A stretch of 64,000 nucleotides of DNA. It comes from Streptomyces curacoi (GTDB lineage: Bacteria > Actinomycetota > Actinomycetes > Streptomycetales > Streptomycetaceae). The stretch's first letter is position 1. Every line of letters begins with the position of its first letter. A program made the translations under genes and the position numbers. The stretch lies in the NCBI RefSeq assembly GCF_001513975.1, contig NZ_KQ947990.1, positions 56,095-120,094 of the forward strand, given 5' to 3'. Positions 39,923 through 47,648 of the stretch are shown one piece after another. A model generated the notes under the pieces. The model was not told where the DNA came from and searched no databases. It saw only the letters and a list, made by a program, of their open reading frames with translations.

Positions 39923-40600
39923 CTACGGAGCCGGCTCGTACGTCACGGTCGTGCCGGGGCAGGCATCCGCGAGCTGGGTGAGTGCTTCCAGCTCGGTGGC
40001 GTCGGCGGTGAGCCCCCAGCGGAGCTTCGTCGCGGTCCACTCCGAGACGTACCGGCACAGGACGCCGACGGCCGGCGGCAGCCACTCGGCCGGGTCCTGG
40101 TCGGCCTTGCTGCGGTTGGACGCCGCGGAGACCGCGACGAGGGACGTCACGGCGTCCAGGTCGTTGGCGTACGCCTCGCGCCGCGTGGCGGTCCACTGGG
40201 AGGCGCCGGAGTCCCAGGCCTCGGCGAGCGGCACCATGTGGTCGACGTCCAGAGCGGAGGCGGAGGTCACCCACCTGGCGTCGTAGTACGACCACCAGCG
40301 CCCTCCGGACAGCCTGCAGCCCGGGAGGACGTCGGGGCGGTCGACCGCCTCGCTGAGGAGCGCCTCCGCGCGTGTGTTGCAGCCGTCGGTGGGGTGCTTG
40401 CCCGCGTTCCAGTGCTTGAAGCTCGTGCGCTGATAGCCGTCCCGCACCTCGGCAGCGAGCGGGAGGAGATGGACCGCCGCCGCCATCGGGACGGTGTACG
40501 TCTCGGCAGCACGGCCGTGAGCTCGGGCCGGAGCGGATGCCAGGAAGGGCACGACGAGGAGGACGGCCGCGATCGCGGCTCGCCTGAGGTTCTTGATCAC
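39923..40600 (-). CDS. Secreted HNH-family (GmrSD C-terminal-like) nuclease
   Basis: The 225-aa protein has a signal peptide (about 1-28, cleavage after APARAHG) and an HNH/DUF1524-type domain with ALDVDHMVPLAEAWDSGASQ holding the D-H catalytic pair, R..YANDL, and SNRSKADQDPAEWLPP. Secreted actinobacterial HNH proteins of this type probably degrade extracellular DNA. A perfect 8-bp inverted repeat sits 27-51 bp upstream of the start. Confidence 0.82.
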   Translation of the reverse strand: MIKNLRRAAIAAVLLVVPFLASAPARAHGRAAETYTVPMAAAVHLLPLAAEVRDGYQRTSFKHWNAGKHPTDGCNTRAEALLSEAVDRPDVLPGCRLSGGRWWSYYDARWVTSASALDVDHMVPLAEAWDSGASQWTATRREAYANDLDAVTSLVAVSAASNRSKADQDPAEWLPPAVGVLCRYVSEWTATKLRWGLTADATELEALTQLADACPGTTVTYEPAP

Positions 40601-40627
40601 GCATCGCAGAGTTGACCGCGAATACCT

Positions 40628-40651
40628 CGTTCGAGCGATTCAACTCGAACG
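40628..40651. promoter_or_regulatory. Inverted repeat upstream of the HNH gene
   Basis: CGTTCGAG (40628-40635), 8-nt spacer, CTCGAACG (40644-40651). It is positioned across the likely promoter, 28 bp from the start codon, and is AT-richer than its surroundings. It is a candidate operator. Confidence 0.5.
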
Positions 40652-40854
40652 AATGAGCCAAATGGACGCCTGAGTTCACCGGACAGGTGCGCTATGGATC
40701 ACTCATTTGGGGCATGCGAGGGAGGTCGGCGATCGAGACGGTCGATGCAGTGGCCTACGACCCCGTTGGCCCGGGGGCGCCCGCCGCGCTGCCCCCGCTG
40801 CTGGCAGACTGAGCGACCGAGCGCCGGACGTGGGGGAGTGCGGGTGGGGTCGGG

Positions 40855-41130
40855 ATGAGCAGGCGGGCGAAGGGGTGGCTGTTCGGGGGCTGGCTCGTGC
40901 TGGTCGTCGCCGGGTGGTCGTTCACTGAGTCGATCAACGACGGGATCGAGCCGACGTCGGGTCCACGGCCGAAGCCGTCGCCGTCGAGTTCGCTCTCCGG
41001 GTGCTCGCCGCCGACGCCCACCCCCTCGGTCGTACCGTCCGCCGACCCGGAGCGGGGGATCGCCGACTTCTACGTCAACGCGGAGCCCGATCGCGTCGCC
41101 ACAGCGGTCGTCTGCACGACGTCCGACTAG
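40855..41130 (+). CDS. Small membrane-anchored Pro/Ser-rich protein
   Basis: The 91-aa product has one membrane helix (about 8-25: WLFGGWLVLVVAGWSFTES), then a Pro/Ser-rich stretch (PRPKPSPSSSLSG..PPTPTPS), and a C-terminal segment with two Cys in total outside the membrane. No family was recognised. It stands alone; a hairpin follows. Confidence 0.55.
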   Translation: MSRRAKGWLFGGWLVLVVAGWSFTESINDGIEPTSGPRPKPSPSSSLSGCSPPTPTPSVVPSADPERGIADFYVNAEPDRVATAVVCTTSD

Positions 41131-41165
41131 CGGCCCCCCGAGTCCTCATCCGGCCTCGGACACGA

Positions 41166-41200
41166 CATCCCCTGCCCGCACCGTCGGCGAGCAGGGGATG
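41166..41200. terminator. Hairpin between the small membrane gene and nickel-binding genes
   Basis: CATCCCCTGC (41166-41175) pairs with GCAGGGGATG (41191-41200). It lies between two convergent units and may serve both. Confidence 0.6.
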
Positions 41201-41246
41201 AGGGCTGTGGGTAGTACCACGCCGCGACGCACACCCGCGCCGCGAC

Positions 41247-41498
41247 TCACACCATCAACGGCACCGCATGGATCTCGTCCGGCCGCGGGCCGCCCCCGCG
41301 TTCATGGGCGCGTCGGACCGCTTCGGGCGAGGGACCCTCGCTGAGGCAGTAGACCGTGCCGGACTCCGGGTCCGCCCAGGCGTGTTCGAAGTGGACCCCT
41401 TCCTCCGCCTCGACCGCGGCGGTGGCGTCGTGACCCTGTTGCAGCTGTTCGGCCGTGATGCCCTGCATTCCGTGGTGGACGTCCATGAAGCGTGTCAC
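41247..41498 (-). CDS. SCO4226-like nickel-binding protein, second copy
   Basis: An 83-aa protein (GTG start, AAGGAGGA upstream) with RFMDVHHGMQGITAEQLQQG and VHFEHAWADPESGTVYCLSE. It is a tandem duplicate of the upstream gene. Compared with that copy, the C-terminal part has GGGPRPDEIHAVPLMV. The family is named after S. coelicolor SCO4226, whose structure shows a ferredoxin-like fold binding nickel. His residues of DVHHG and the HFEHAW motif are kept. Confidence 0.85.
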   Translation of the reverse strand: MTRFMDVHHGMQGITAEQLQQGHDATAAVEAEEGVHFEHAWADPESGTVYCLSEGPSPEAVRRAHERGGGPRPDEIHAVPLMV

Positions 41499-41542
41499 GG
41501 GCCTCGTCCTCCTTCGCGTTGTGGCGCCCCGGTGCCGCGTCG

Positions 41543-41791
41543 TCAGACGGACAGCGGGACCGCGTGGATCTCGTCGGCCTTGTGGCCGGCGCGCTCGTGG
41601 ATGCGCTGGACCGCTTCGGCCGAGGGGGCCTCGGAGAGGCAGTAGACGACTCCGGCCTCCGGGTCGGCCCACGCCCGCTCGAAGTGCACACGCTCGTCCT
41701 TCTCGATGGCCAGGTCCGCGTTGTGGGCCTCGCGCAGCTGTTCGGCCGTGATGCCTTTCATCCCGTGATGTACGTCCATGAACTGAGCCAT
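41543..41791 (-). CDS. SCO4226-like nickel-binding protein, first copy
   Basis: An 82-aa protein, MAQFMDVHHGMKGITAEQLR, then EAHNADLAIEKDERVHFERA, WADPEAGVVYCLSEAPSAEA, ending HKADEIHAVPLSV. It is almost identical in length and sequence to SCO4226 as I recall it (82 aa). It precedes its duplicate by 44 bp on the same strand, so they are likely co-transcribed. The nickel regulator Nur is encoded 36 kb upstream, but no Nur box was recognised here. The 227 bp upstream (41792-42018) include GGC(A/G)AGCAC-type short repeats. Confidence 0.87.
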   Translation of the reverse strand: MAQFMDVHHGMKGITAEQLREAHNADLAIEKDERVHFERAWADPEAGVVYCLSEAPSAEAVQRIHERAGHKADEIHAVPLSV

Positions 41792-42018
41792 GCCCCGCAC
41801 CTTCTTTCGCTTCCCGGGGTGCGCACACCTGCTCTCCTTCCATGCTGCGCCCGCACGGCACGACCAGCACGGCGAGCACGAGCACCACGGCAAGCACGGC
41901 AAACACCGCGAGCACGGCAAAGCATGGCAAAGGGCCCCGGCGTCCCACCGCCGGGGCCCCTCACCGTCATACGAGAGCTACGGCGCCGTACGCCGCAGTA
42001 CCTTCCGCGTCCTGCACC

Positions 42019-42183
42019 TCACCCGCACTGGCAAGGATTCCCGGACTGGCATCCGCACCCGCACCCCGAGCCGCAGCCGCACGCGCCGAAGAGCGGGAGG
42101 CTCCTGATGTCGGCGGGCTGCTCGGTCGGGCGTTCCTGGGCGGGGTCGGGTGTCGTGCCGGCGGTGCTGGGGGATTCGGCCAT
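42019..42183 (-). CDS. 54-aa Cys-rich microprotein
   Basis: ATG 42183 with GAGGAGG 6 nt upstream opens a 54-aa ORF: a polar N terminus (MAESPSTAGTTPDPAQERPT), then IRSLPLFGACGCGSGCGCGC, then QSGNPCQCG. Seven Cys in 22 residues follow C-G spacing and suggest metal binding. There is no signal peptide, so the protein is cytosolic. It sits between the nickel-binding pair and phoU, all on the minus strand. Similar Cys-rich tails appear in unannotated streptomycete microproteins (impression only). Confidence 0.65.
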   Translation of the reverse strand: MAESPSTAGTTPDPAQERPTEQPADIRSLPLFGACGCGSGCGCGCQSGNPCQCG

Positions 42184-42298
42184 GGTCCCTCCTCAAGGCT
42201 GGTGCCTGTTGCCCATTCCATGCCCGCCCCGCTGGGCGCATCAACGGCGCACAGAGGCTTGCGCACGCCCCGAACAGGCCCCCGGGAGCCTTACGGCC

Positions 42299-43000
42299 CT
42301 ACGCCCCGTCCACCCCCGAGACCGCCTGGACCTCCGGCTGCACATCGGCCTGCAGCTCGTCCGCGTGCTCGCCGGTCACCAGGTACACCACACGCTTGGC
42401 CACGGCCACCGCGTGGTCGGCGTACCGCTCGTAGTAGCGGCCGAGCAGCGTCACGTCGACCGCGGTCTCGATGCCGTGCTTCCAGCGCTCGTCCATCAGG
42501 TGCTGGAAGAGCGTGCGGTGGAGGAGGTCCATCGCGTCGTCGTCCTGCTCCAGCTGGAGCGCGAGGTCGACGTCCTTGGTGACGATGACCTCGGCCGCCT
42601 TCGCCATCAGGCGCTGCGCGAGCTGGCCCATCTCCAGGATGGTGGCGTGCAGGTCCTGCGGGACCGCGCGCTCGGGGTAGCGCAGCCGCGTGACCTTCGC
42701 GACATGCTGGGCCAGGTCGCCCGAGCGCTCCAGGTCCGCGGACATGCGCAGGGAGGTGACGACGATACGGAGGTCGGTCGCCACCGGCTGCTGCCGGGCG
42801 AGCAGGGCTATGGCCCGCGCCTCCAGCTCGTGCTGGAGGTCGTCGACCTTCTGGTCGGCCTCGATCACGCTCTCGGCCAGCTTCAGGTCGGAGTCCAGGA
42901 TGGCCGTCGTGGCGCGCCCGATCGCCGACCCGACCAGCCGGGCCATCTCCACCAGACCGTCACCGATCGAGTCCAGTTCCTCGTGGTACGCGTCCCGCAT
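42299..43000 (-). CDS. phoU: Phosphate system regulator PhoU
   Basis: The 233-aa protein is two three-helix PhoU domains (MRDAYHEELDSIGDGLVEMA, VVTSLRMSADLERSGDLAQH with the E/D-x3-D metal cluster; and DLLHRTLFQHLMDERW, LLGRYYERYADHAVAVAKRV). PhoU signals phosphate sufficiency from the Pst transporter to PhoR. Its promoter region contains a PHO box oriented toward phoU and shared with phoRP. Confidence 0.93.
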   Translation of the reverse strand: MRDAYHEELDSIGDGLVEMARLVGSAIGRATTAILDSDLKLAESVIEADQKVDDLQHELEARAIALLARQQPVATDLRIVVTSLRMSADLERSGDLAQHVAKVTRLRYPERAVPQDLHATILEMGQLAQRLMAKAAEVIVTKDVDLALQLEQDDDAMDLLHRTLFQHLMDERWKHGIETAVDVTLLGRYYERYADHAVAVAKRVVYLVTGEHADELQADVQPEVQAVSGVDGA

Positions 43001-43059
43001 CAGGGGTCCCTCTCTTACGTCTGCCTCGGGGGTTCCGGGGGCCAGGCGACTGTCACCGA

Positions 43060-43172
43060 ACCGGCGGTCTTCTCGCCGGACCGGCAGTCTTCTCATCGAC
43101 CGGCAGTCTTCTCACCAAACCGACAGTCTTGTCGTCGGACCAGCAGTCCTGCGGTCAATCCGGAAGTCCTAC
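43060..43172. repeat. Six ~19-bp repeats (CGGCAGTCTTCTC-type) upstream of phoU
   Basis: CCGGCGGTCTTCTCG, ACCGGCAGTCTTCTC (twice), ACCGACAGTCTTGTC, ACCAGCAGTCCTGCG and CCGGAAGTCCTACC recur at 18-20 bp. They are decaying away from phoU. At 43208-43224 CGACAGT-CGG-ACTGTCG forms a palindrome using the same CAGTC core. It is not a CRISPR: units are directly abutting with no spacers. Confidence 0.75.
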
Positions 43173-43312
43173 CGTCATGACCTACGACAGTAGGACCGTC
43201 GCGAGAACGACAGTCGGACTGTCGTGAAACCGCCAGTACGATCTCCACGCTAAACCGCCGGGGCGAACCCGACGCTCCCACGATCCGGCCTCTACGCGTC
43301 CGTTTCCGCCAC

Positions 43313-43345
43313 CCCAAATGAACCAATACTGGCTCCAAGGTGAAC
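43313..43345 (-). promoter_or_regulatory. PHO box between phoU and phoRP
   Basis: On the minus strand, GTTCACCTTGG (43345-43335), AGCCAGTATTG (43334-43324) and GTTCATTTGGG (43323-43313) are three contiguous 11-bp units; the outer two match the Streptomyces PhoP direct-repeat unit G(G/T)TCAYYYR(G/C)G. PhoP binding here would control both divergent transcripts. The 418-bp interval 43001-43418 is otherwise repeats. Confidence 0.8.
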
Positions 43346-43418
43346 TCTGGGCGACGAGTGTTCGAGCTCGCCCTCCGACGGCTGTGGCCAGCGCCCGCCC
43401 CATGCCTAACCTGGAAGC

Positions 43419-44753
43419 ATGGACGTGAACGCGGCGGTCGCCGCAGCGGCAGCGATCGCCGGGGTACTCACCGGCGTCATCGCCATGCTGGCGTTCCGCT
43501 GGAGCGAACGCGACCTGAAGCGACCCACCCGAACCTCCCTGCACACCGACCCGGTCCTGCCGCCCGGCGTGGACACGGTCCTGTCGGTGCTGCGCTCCTC
43601 CGCCGTCGTCCTCGACGAGGCCGACGCCGTGGTCAAGGCCAGCTCGGCGGCGTACGCCCTCGGTCTGGTCCGCGGCGGCAAGCTCTCCGTCGAGCCCATG
43701 CTCCAGATGGCCCGGGACACCCGACGGGACGGCGAGATACGGCAGGTCGAGCTGGACCTGCCGAGGCGCGGCACCGGACGCGGCGAGGCGCTCGCCGTGT
43801 CCGCCCGCGTCGCGCCCCTCGGCTCCCGCCTGGTCCTCCTGCTCGTCGAGGACCTGACCGAGGCCCGGCGCATAGAAGCGGTGCGGCGCGACTTCGTCGC
43901 GAATGTGAGCCATGAGCTGAAGACGCCGGTCGGCGCGCTCTCCCTGCTGTCCGAGGCCGTCATGGACGCCTCCGACGACCCCGAGGCCGTGCAGCGCTTC
44001 GCCGGCCGTATGCAGATCGAGGCGACCCGGCTCACCAACCTGGTGCAGGAGCTCATCGACCTCTCCCGGGTGCAGAACGACGACCCGCTGGAGGACGCCG
44101 AGCCCGTCCGCGTCGACGAACTCGTCGCCGAGGCCATGGACCGCTGCCGGCACGCCGCCGGCACCAAGCAGATCACGATGGCCTCGAACGTATGGGCGCC
44201 CGAAGGCTCCGAGCAGGGCGGCGGGCGACGGGCGGGCGGCACCACCGACCTCAGCATCTGGGGCAACCGCGGCCAGCTCGCCGCCGCGCTCGGCAACCTC
44301 GTCGAGAACGCCGTCAACTACTCGCCCGCCCGCACCCGCGTCGGCATCGCCGCCCGCCGGGTCAGCGCCCCGGGCGGAGACCTCGTCGAGATCGCCGTGA
44401 CCGACCAGGGCATCGGCATCTCCGACAAGGACAAGGAGCGCATCTTCGAGCGCTTCTACCGCGTCGACCCGGCCCGTTCCCGTGCCACCGGCGGCACCGG
44501 TCTCGGTCTCGCGATCGTCAAGCACGTGGCCGCCTCGCACGGCGGGGAGGTCACGGTGTGGAGCTCCGAGGGACAGGGCTCCACCTTCACCCTGCGGCTG
44601 CCGGAGGCGGGCACGGCCCGCGACCGCGCACAGCAGCAACCCGACCTCGACGACGAGGCCGGGCCCGCCGACTCCCATCCCCGCAGATCCCCAGATTCAC
44701 CCCCTGACTCAACCGCGTACGAAACGCTTTCCGCCCCGGAGGTCCTTCCGTGA
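43419..44753 (+). CDS. phoR: PhoR (SenX3-type) sensor histidine kinase
   Basis: The 444-aa kinase has one N-terminal membrane helix (about 5-27), a PAS-like region (about 55-150), H-box FVANVSHELKTPVGAL with His165, N-box NLVENAVNYSP, G1 DQGIGI, F-box FERFYRVDP and G2 GGTGLGLAI. Its C-terminal tail (about 400-444) is acidic and disordered. It phosphorylates PhoP when phosphate is limiting. The final 4 bp overlap phoP (GTGA), so translation is coupled. Confidence 0.93.
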   Translation: MDVNAAVAAAAAIAGVLTGVIAMLAFRWSERDLKRPTRTSLHTDPVLPPGVDTVLSVLRSSAVVLDEADAVVKASSAAYALGLVRGGKLSVEPMLQMARDTRRDGEIRQVELDLPRRGTGRGEALAVSARVAPLGSRLVLLLVEDLTEARRIEAVRRDFVANVSHELKTPVGALSLLSEAVMDASDDPEAVQRFAGRMQIEATRLTNLVQELIDLSRVQNDDPLEDAEPVRVDELVAEAMDRCRHAAGTKQITMASNVWAPEGSEQGGGRRAGGTTDLSIWGNRGQLAAALGNLVENAVNYSPARTRVGIAARRVSAPGGDLVEIAVTDQGIGISDKDKERIFERFYRVDPARSRATGGTGLGLAIVKHVAASHGGEVTVWSSEGQGSTFTLRLPEAGTARDRAQQQPDLDDEAGPADSHPRRSPDSPPDSTAYETLSAPEVLP

Positions 44754-45430
44754 CCCGAGTGCTCGTCGTCGAGGACGAGGAGTCCTTCTCCGACGCCCTG
44801 TCGTACATGCTCCGCAAGGAGGGCTTCGAGGTCGCCGTCGCGACCACCGGGCCCGACGGACTCGACGAGTTCGAGCGCAACGGCGCCGACCTCGTCCTTC
44901 TCGACCTGATGCTGCCGGGTCTGCCCGGCACGGAGGTGTGCCGTCAGCTGCGCGGCCGCTCCAACGTCCCCGTGATCATGGTGACCGCCAAGGACAGCGA
45001 GATCGACAAGGTCGTCGGCCTGGAGATAGGAGCCGACGACTACGTCACCAAGCCCTTCTCCTCCCGCGAGCTGGTCGCCCGCATCCGGGCCGTCCTGCGC
45101 CGCCGCGGCGAGCCGGAGGAGGTCACCCCGGCCGCCCTGGAGGCGGGCCCGGTCCGCATGGACGTCGACAGACATGTGGTGACCGTCTCCGGCTCCAAGG
45201 TCGACCTCCCGCTCAAGGAGTTCGACCTCCTGGAGATGCTCCTGCGCAACGCCGGCCGCGTCCTCACCCGCATGCAGCTCATCGACCGCGTCTGGGGCGC
45301 CGACTACGTCGGTGACACCAAGACCCTCGACGTCCACGTCAAGCGCCTGCGCGCCAAGATCGAGCCGGACCCCGGCGCGCCGCGCTACCTGGTGACGGTG
45401 CGCGGCCTCGGCTACAAGTTCGAGCCGTAA
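44750..45430 (+). CDS. phoP: PhoP response regulator (OmpR family)
   Basis: The 226-aa protein has a receiver with acidic pair EDE (9-11), phospho-Asp52 in LVLLDLMLPGLPG and Lys in VTKPFS, followed by an OmpR-type winged helix (RHVVTVSGSKVDLPLKEFDL, LTRMQLIDRVWGADYVGDTK). It binds PHO boxes to induce phosphate scavenging and repress secondary metabolism. GTG 44750 overlaps the end of phoR. A strong hairpin follows. Confidence 0.95.
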   Translation: MTRVLVVEDEESFSDALSYMLRKEGFEVAVATTGPDGLDEFERNGADLVLLDLMLPGLPGTEVCRQLRGRSNVPVIMVTAKDSEIDKVVGLEIGADDYVTKPFSSRELVARIRAVLRRRGEPEEVTPAALEAGPVRMDVDRHVVTVSGSKVDLPLKEFDLLEMLLRNAGRVLTRMQLIDRVWGADYVGDTKTLDVHVKRLRAKIEPDPGAPRYLVTVRGLGYKFEP

Positions 45431-45485
45431 AAAACTCGCGCGCCCGCAGCCTCGTACGACGAGGCCTGCAGCGCCGTACGACGAA

Positions 45486-45520
45486 GGGCGGGACCTCCTT
45501 CCGGGGAGGTCCCGCCCTTT
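45486..45520. terminator. Terminator after phoP
   Basis: GGGCGGGACCTCC (45486-45498) and GGAGGTCCCGCCC (45505-45517) form a 13-bp stem followed by TTT. It lies between convergent genes and may act both ways. Confidence 0.85.
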
Positions 45521-45578
45521 CGTCCACTACGACCGGGCCTTTTCGTCCACTACGACCGTACGACCGCCGTACGACCGC

Positions 45579-46256
45579 TCAGTGACCGGCGCCGGCCTCG
45601 TGCGAGGCGGACACCGCGTCCGTCGGGGTGCCCGTCGGCGTGCCCGAGGCGGTGTCGGCCGGCGTGGGCGAGGTGCCGGTGCCCGCACCCTGGCCCGGCT
45701 CGTTCGTGGCGCTCGGGGAGGCCGTCGCGCCCGGCGCCGCCGGGACCGCGCTCGGGCCCCAGCCCTCGAAGTAGTGCTCGGCCGGGACGACGAAGGCGCG
45801 CAGACTCACGTCACCGGTCTTGCTGAAGGTGAAGGTGATCTTCTGCGCGTTGCCGTCCTGGATGGCCTCGCGGCTGCTGGGCAGCACCGCGGCGGCGTTG
45901 TCCTTGCCGCCGAGGATGAGCGAGCCGCCGGCCGGGATGGTCAGGCTACCGCCCTTGGCGGGCTTGAGCTCGGCGGTCTTGTCGGTGCCGTCCACCTTGA
46001 TCGCGTCCAGCGTCTGGGCGGTGCGGCCGGAGTTGAACAGGGTCGCGGAGATCGCGGCCGGGCCGGTCGACTCCAGGTCGGGCTGGGTGATGACCACGGC
46101 GTTCTGGATCTTGATGTCACCGACCGTCGTGGCCGCGTTGTCCGGCTTGATCTGCAGCGTCTGGCTGTTGTTGCCGGCGCCGCACGCGGCGAGCGAGGCG
46201 ACGGAGAACGCGATGGCGGCAGCGGCGAGGGCGCCGCGTCGAAGGCTGCTGCTCAC
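45579..46256 (-). CDS. Secreted lipoprotein
   Basis: The 225-aa protein starts at GTG 46256 (AAGGAG 8 nt upstream) with SSSLRRGALAAAAIAFSVAS, then the lipobox LAAC. A beta-rich domain of about 130 residues (NAVVITQPDLESTGPAAISA, TIPAGGSLILGG) is followed by a Pro/Thr/Gly low-complexity tail (TPADTASGTPTGTPTDAV). It is conserved beside phoP-carD in streptomycetes (general memory). The domain resembles a copper-chaperone or DUF461-type beta-sandwich, but Cu ligands are not evident. Function is unknown. Confidence 0.75.
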   Translation of the reverse strand: MSSSLRRGALAAAAIAFSVASLAACGAGNNSQTLQIKPDNAATTVGDIKIQNAVVITQPDLESTGPAAISATLFNSGRTAQTLDAIKVDGTDKTAELKPAKGGSLTIPAGGSLILGGKDNAAAVLPSSREAIQDGNAQKITFTFSKTGDVSLRAFVVPAEHYFEGWGPSAVPAAPGATASPSATNEPGQGAGTGTSPTPADTASGTPTGTPTDAVSASHEAGAGH

Positions 46257-46883
46257 GGCGGCGGCAACTCCTTGACTCGAACGGGGCGGGCGCATAAAGC
46301 CGCCCTAAGTGTCTGTCAGCGGCCTTAGGTTACCGAGCCGTTCCCACGCCACCGCACCCGACCCTCCCCTGAGCGCCGAACTGCCGTCCAAGTGCCTCTT
46401 GTCTCACCGGTCCCGCCACCCACAAGTGACCCACGAGTCACATTGCCCCCGCGAGTTGCCGGGAGGGCTCGTCCACCATTCACATAAGCCCCTCACAAGC
46501 ACTCGCGCAAAATTTCCGTGAAGGAATGCGCGACCGCGCAGAAATTGATCAACGGCCGGGCCCGAGACCTGGCCGTGATCAATTCCGGATTCGACCGGGA
46601 TCCGCCTCCGGACACCGAACGGAGTAGCGGAAGTCGCACACTTGGAACCGGACATATGCGGACGTTCGGCCACTCGGACGGCCCTCTGGATGTGTGTAAC
46701 GTACGCGTTTCACCTCCCCCGTAGAGCCGCTCCGACCTGCGAATACCTTCTTCCGCTCGGCCCGCGAAGCACGTTCCTGTTGGGGTTGTCAAGCCCCGAG
46801 ATATGCCCTGACCTGCGAAAACGCCATTCAGAAGACGCCGTATCCGTGTTACCCTGGATAGCCACGGAAGGGGTACCTGTCAC
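46257..46883. other. 627-bp interval upstream of carD
   Basis: No gene is seen. It holds an imperfect inverted repeat TTGATCAACGGCC (46545-46557) / GGCCGTGATCAA (46571-46582) with a one-base bulge. TACCCTGGAT (about 46849-46858) is a likely -10 region for carD. The region 46450-46720 is less GC-rich than coding DNA and has stops in all frames. Confidence 0.5.
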
Positions 46884-47366
46884 ATGACGTTCAAGGTTGG
46901 CGACACCGTGGTCTATCCCCATCACGGGGCCGCGCTGATCGAGGCCATCGAAACTCGCCAGATCAAAGGCGTGGACAAGACCTACTTGGTGCTGAAGGTC
47001 GCCCAGGGTGACCTGACGGTACGTGTGCCAGCGGACAATGCGGAGTTCGTCGGCGTGCGTGATGTGGTCGGTCAGGACGGGCTGGACCGGGTCTTCGAGG
47101 TGCTGCGCGCGCCGTACGCCGAGGAGCCCACGAACTGGTCGCGTCGTTACAAGGCAAATCTGGAGAAGCTCGCCTCCGGCGATGTCATCAAGGTCGCGGA
47201 AGTCGTGCGTGACCTGTGGCGTCGTGAGCGCGAGCGTGGACTCTCCGCCGGTGAGAAGCGCATGCTCGCCAAGGCGCGCCAGATCCTGGTGAGCGAGCTC
47301 GCCCTCGCGGAGAACACCAACGAGGACAAGGCCGAGGCCCTGCTCGACGAGGTCCTCGCGTCCTGA
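46884..47366 (+). CDS. carD: CarD-family RNA polymerase-binding regulator
   Basis: The 160-aa protein has an N-terminal Tudor-like RNA polymerase interaction domain (MTFKVGDTVVYPHHGAALIE, LKVAQGDLTVRVPADNAEFV) and a C-terminal helical DNA-binding region (SRRYKANLEKLASGDVIKVA, DLWRRERERGLSAGEKRMLA). It includes the conserved Trp that stabilises the promoter bubble in mycobacterial CarD. CarD is a general activator at rRNA and housekeeping promoters. Confidence 0.95.
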   Translation: MTFKVGDTVVYPHHGAALIEAIETRQIKGVDKTYLVLKVAQGDLTVRVPADNAEFVGVRDVVGQDGLDRVFEVLRAPYAEEPTNWSRRYKANLEKLASGDVIKVAEVVRDLWRRERERGLSAGEKRMLAKARQILVSELALAENTNEDKAEALLDEVLAS

Positions 47367-47387
47367 CGCGGTCCGTCCGCCTCAGTT

Positions 47388-47400
47388 CAGCACAGTGCTG
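47388..47400. promoter_or_regulatory. Palindrome after carD
   Basis: CAGCAC-A-GTGCTG (13 bp, perfect) lies in the 282-bp carD-ispD gap. It is a possible operator or weak hairpin. No other structure is clear in this interval. Confidence 0.35.
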
Positions 47401-47648
47401 TGTTGTTTCAAAAAGTGCCGCGGTGCCCGATGACGTAATGCCGTCGCCGGGCGCTGCGGCATGTTCGCTCACAGGCGCTGTACGTCTCACCTCGGGGTAT
47501 GCCCTGCTTCGGGAGCCCCCGATACTCGACGTGCCGGGCCCGGGCAGCTGGCTCGACCGACTGTCACGGAAGGGTCCGTCAAGGCGTCGCGCCCGGCACG
47601 CTGTGGCCATACCCAAGTTGGCCGAGCACACAAACCTGACAGGAACCG

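Noticed and set aside
41800..41990. Hydrophobic minus-strand frame upstream of the nickel-binding gene
   Set aside because: Its AVLAVFAVLAVVLVLAVLV translation comes from GGCAAGCAC-type short repeats; no separate start signal is seen, and the nickel-binding gene has its own good start.
43060..43172. Possible CRISPR array
   Set aside because: The ~19-bp units abut without unique spacers of constant length, units degenerate quickly, and no cas genes are nearby.
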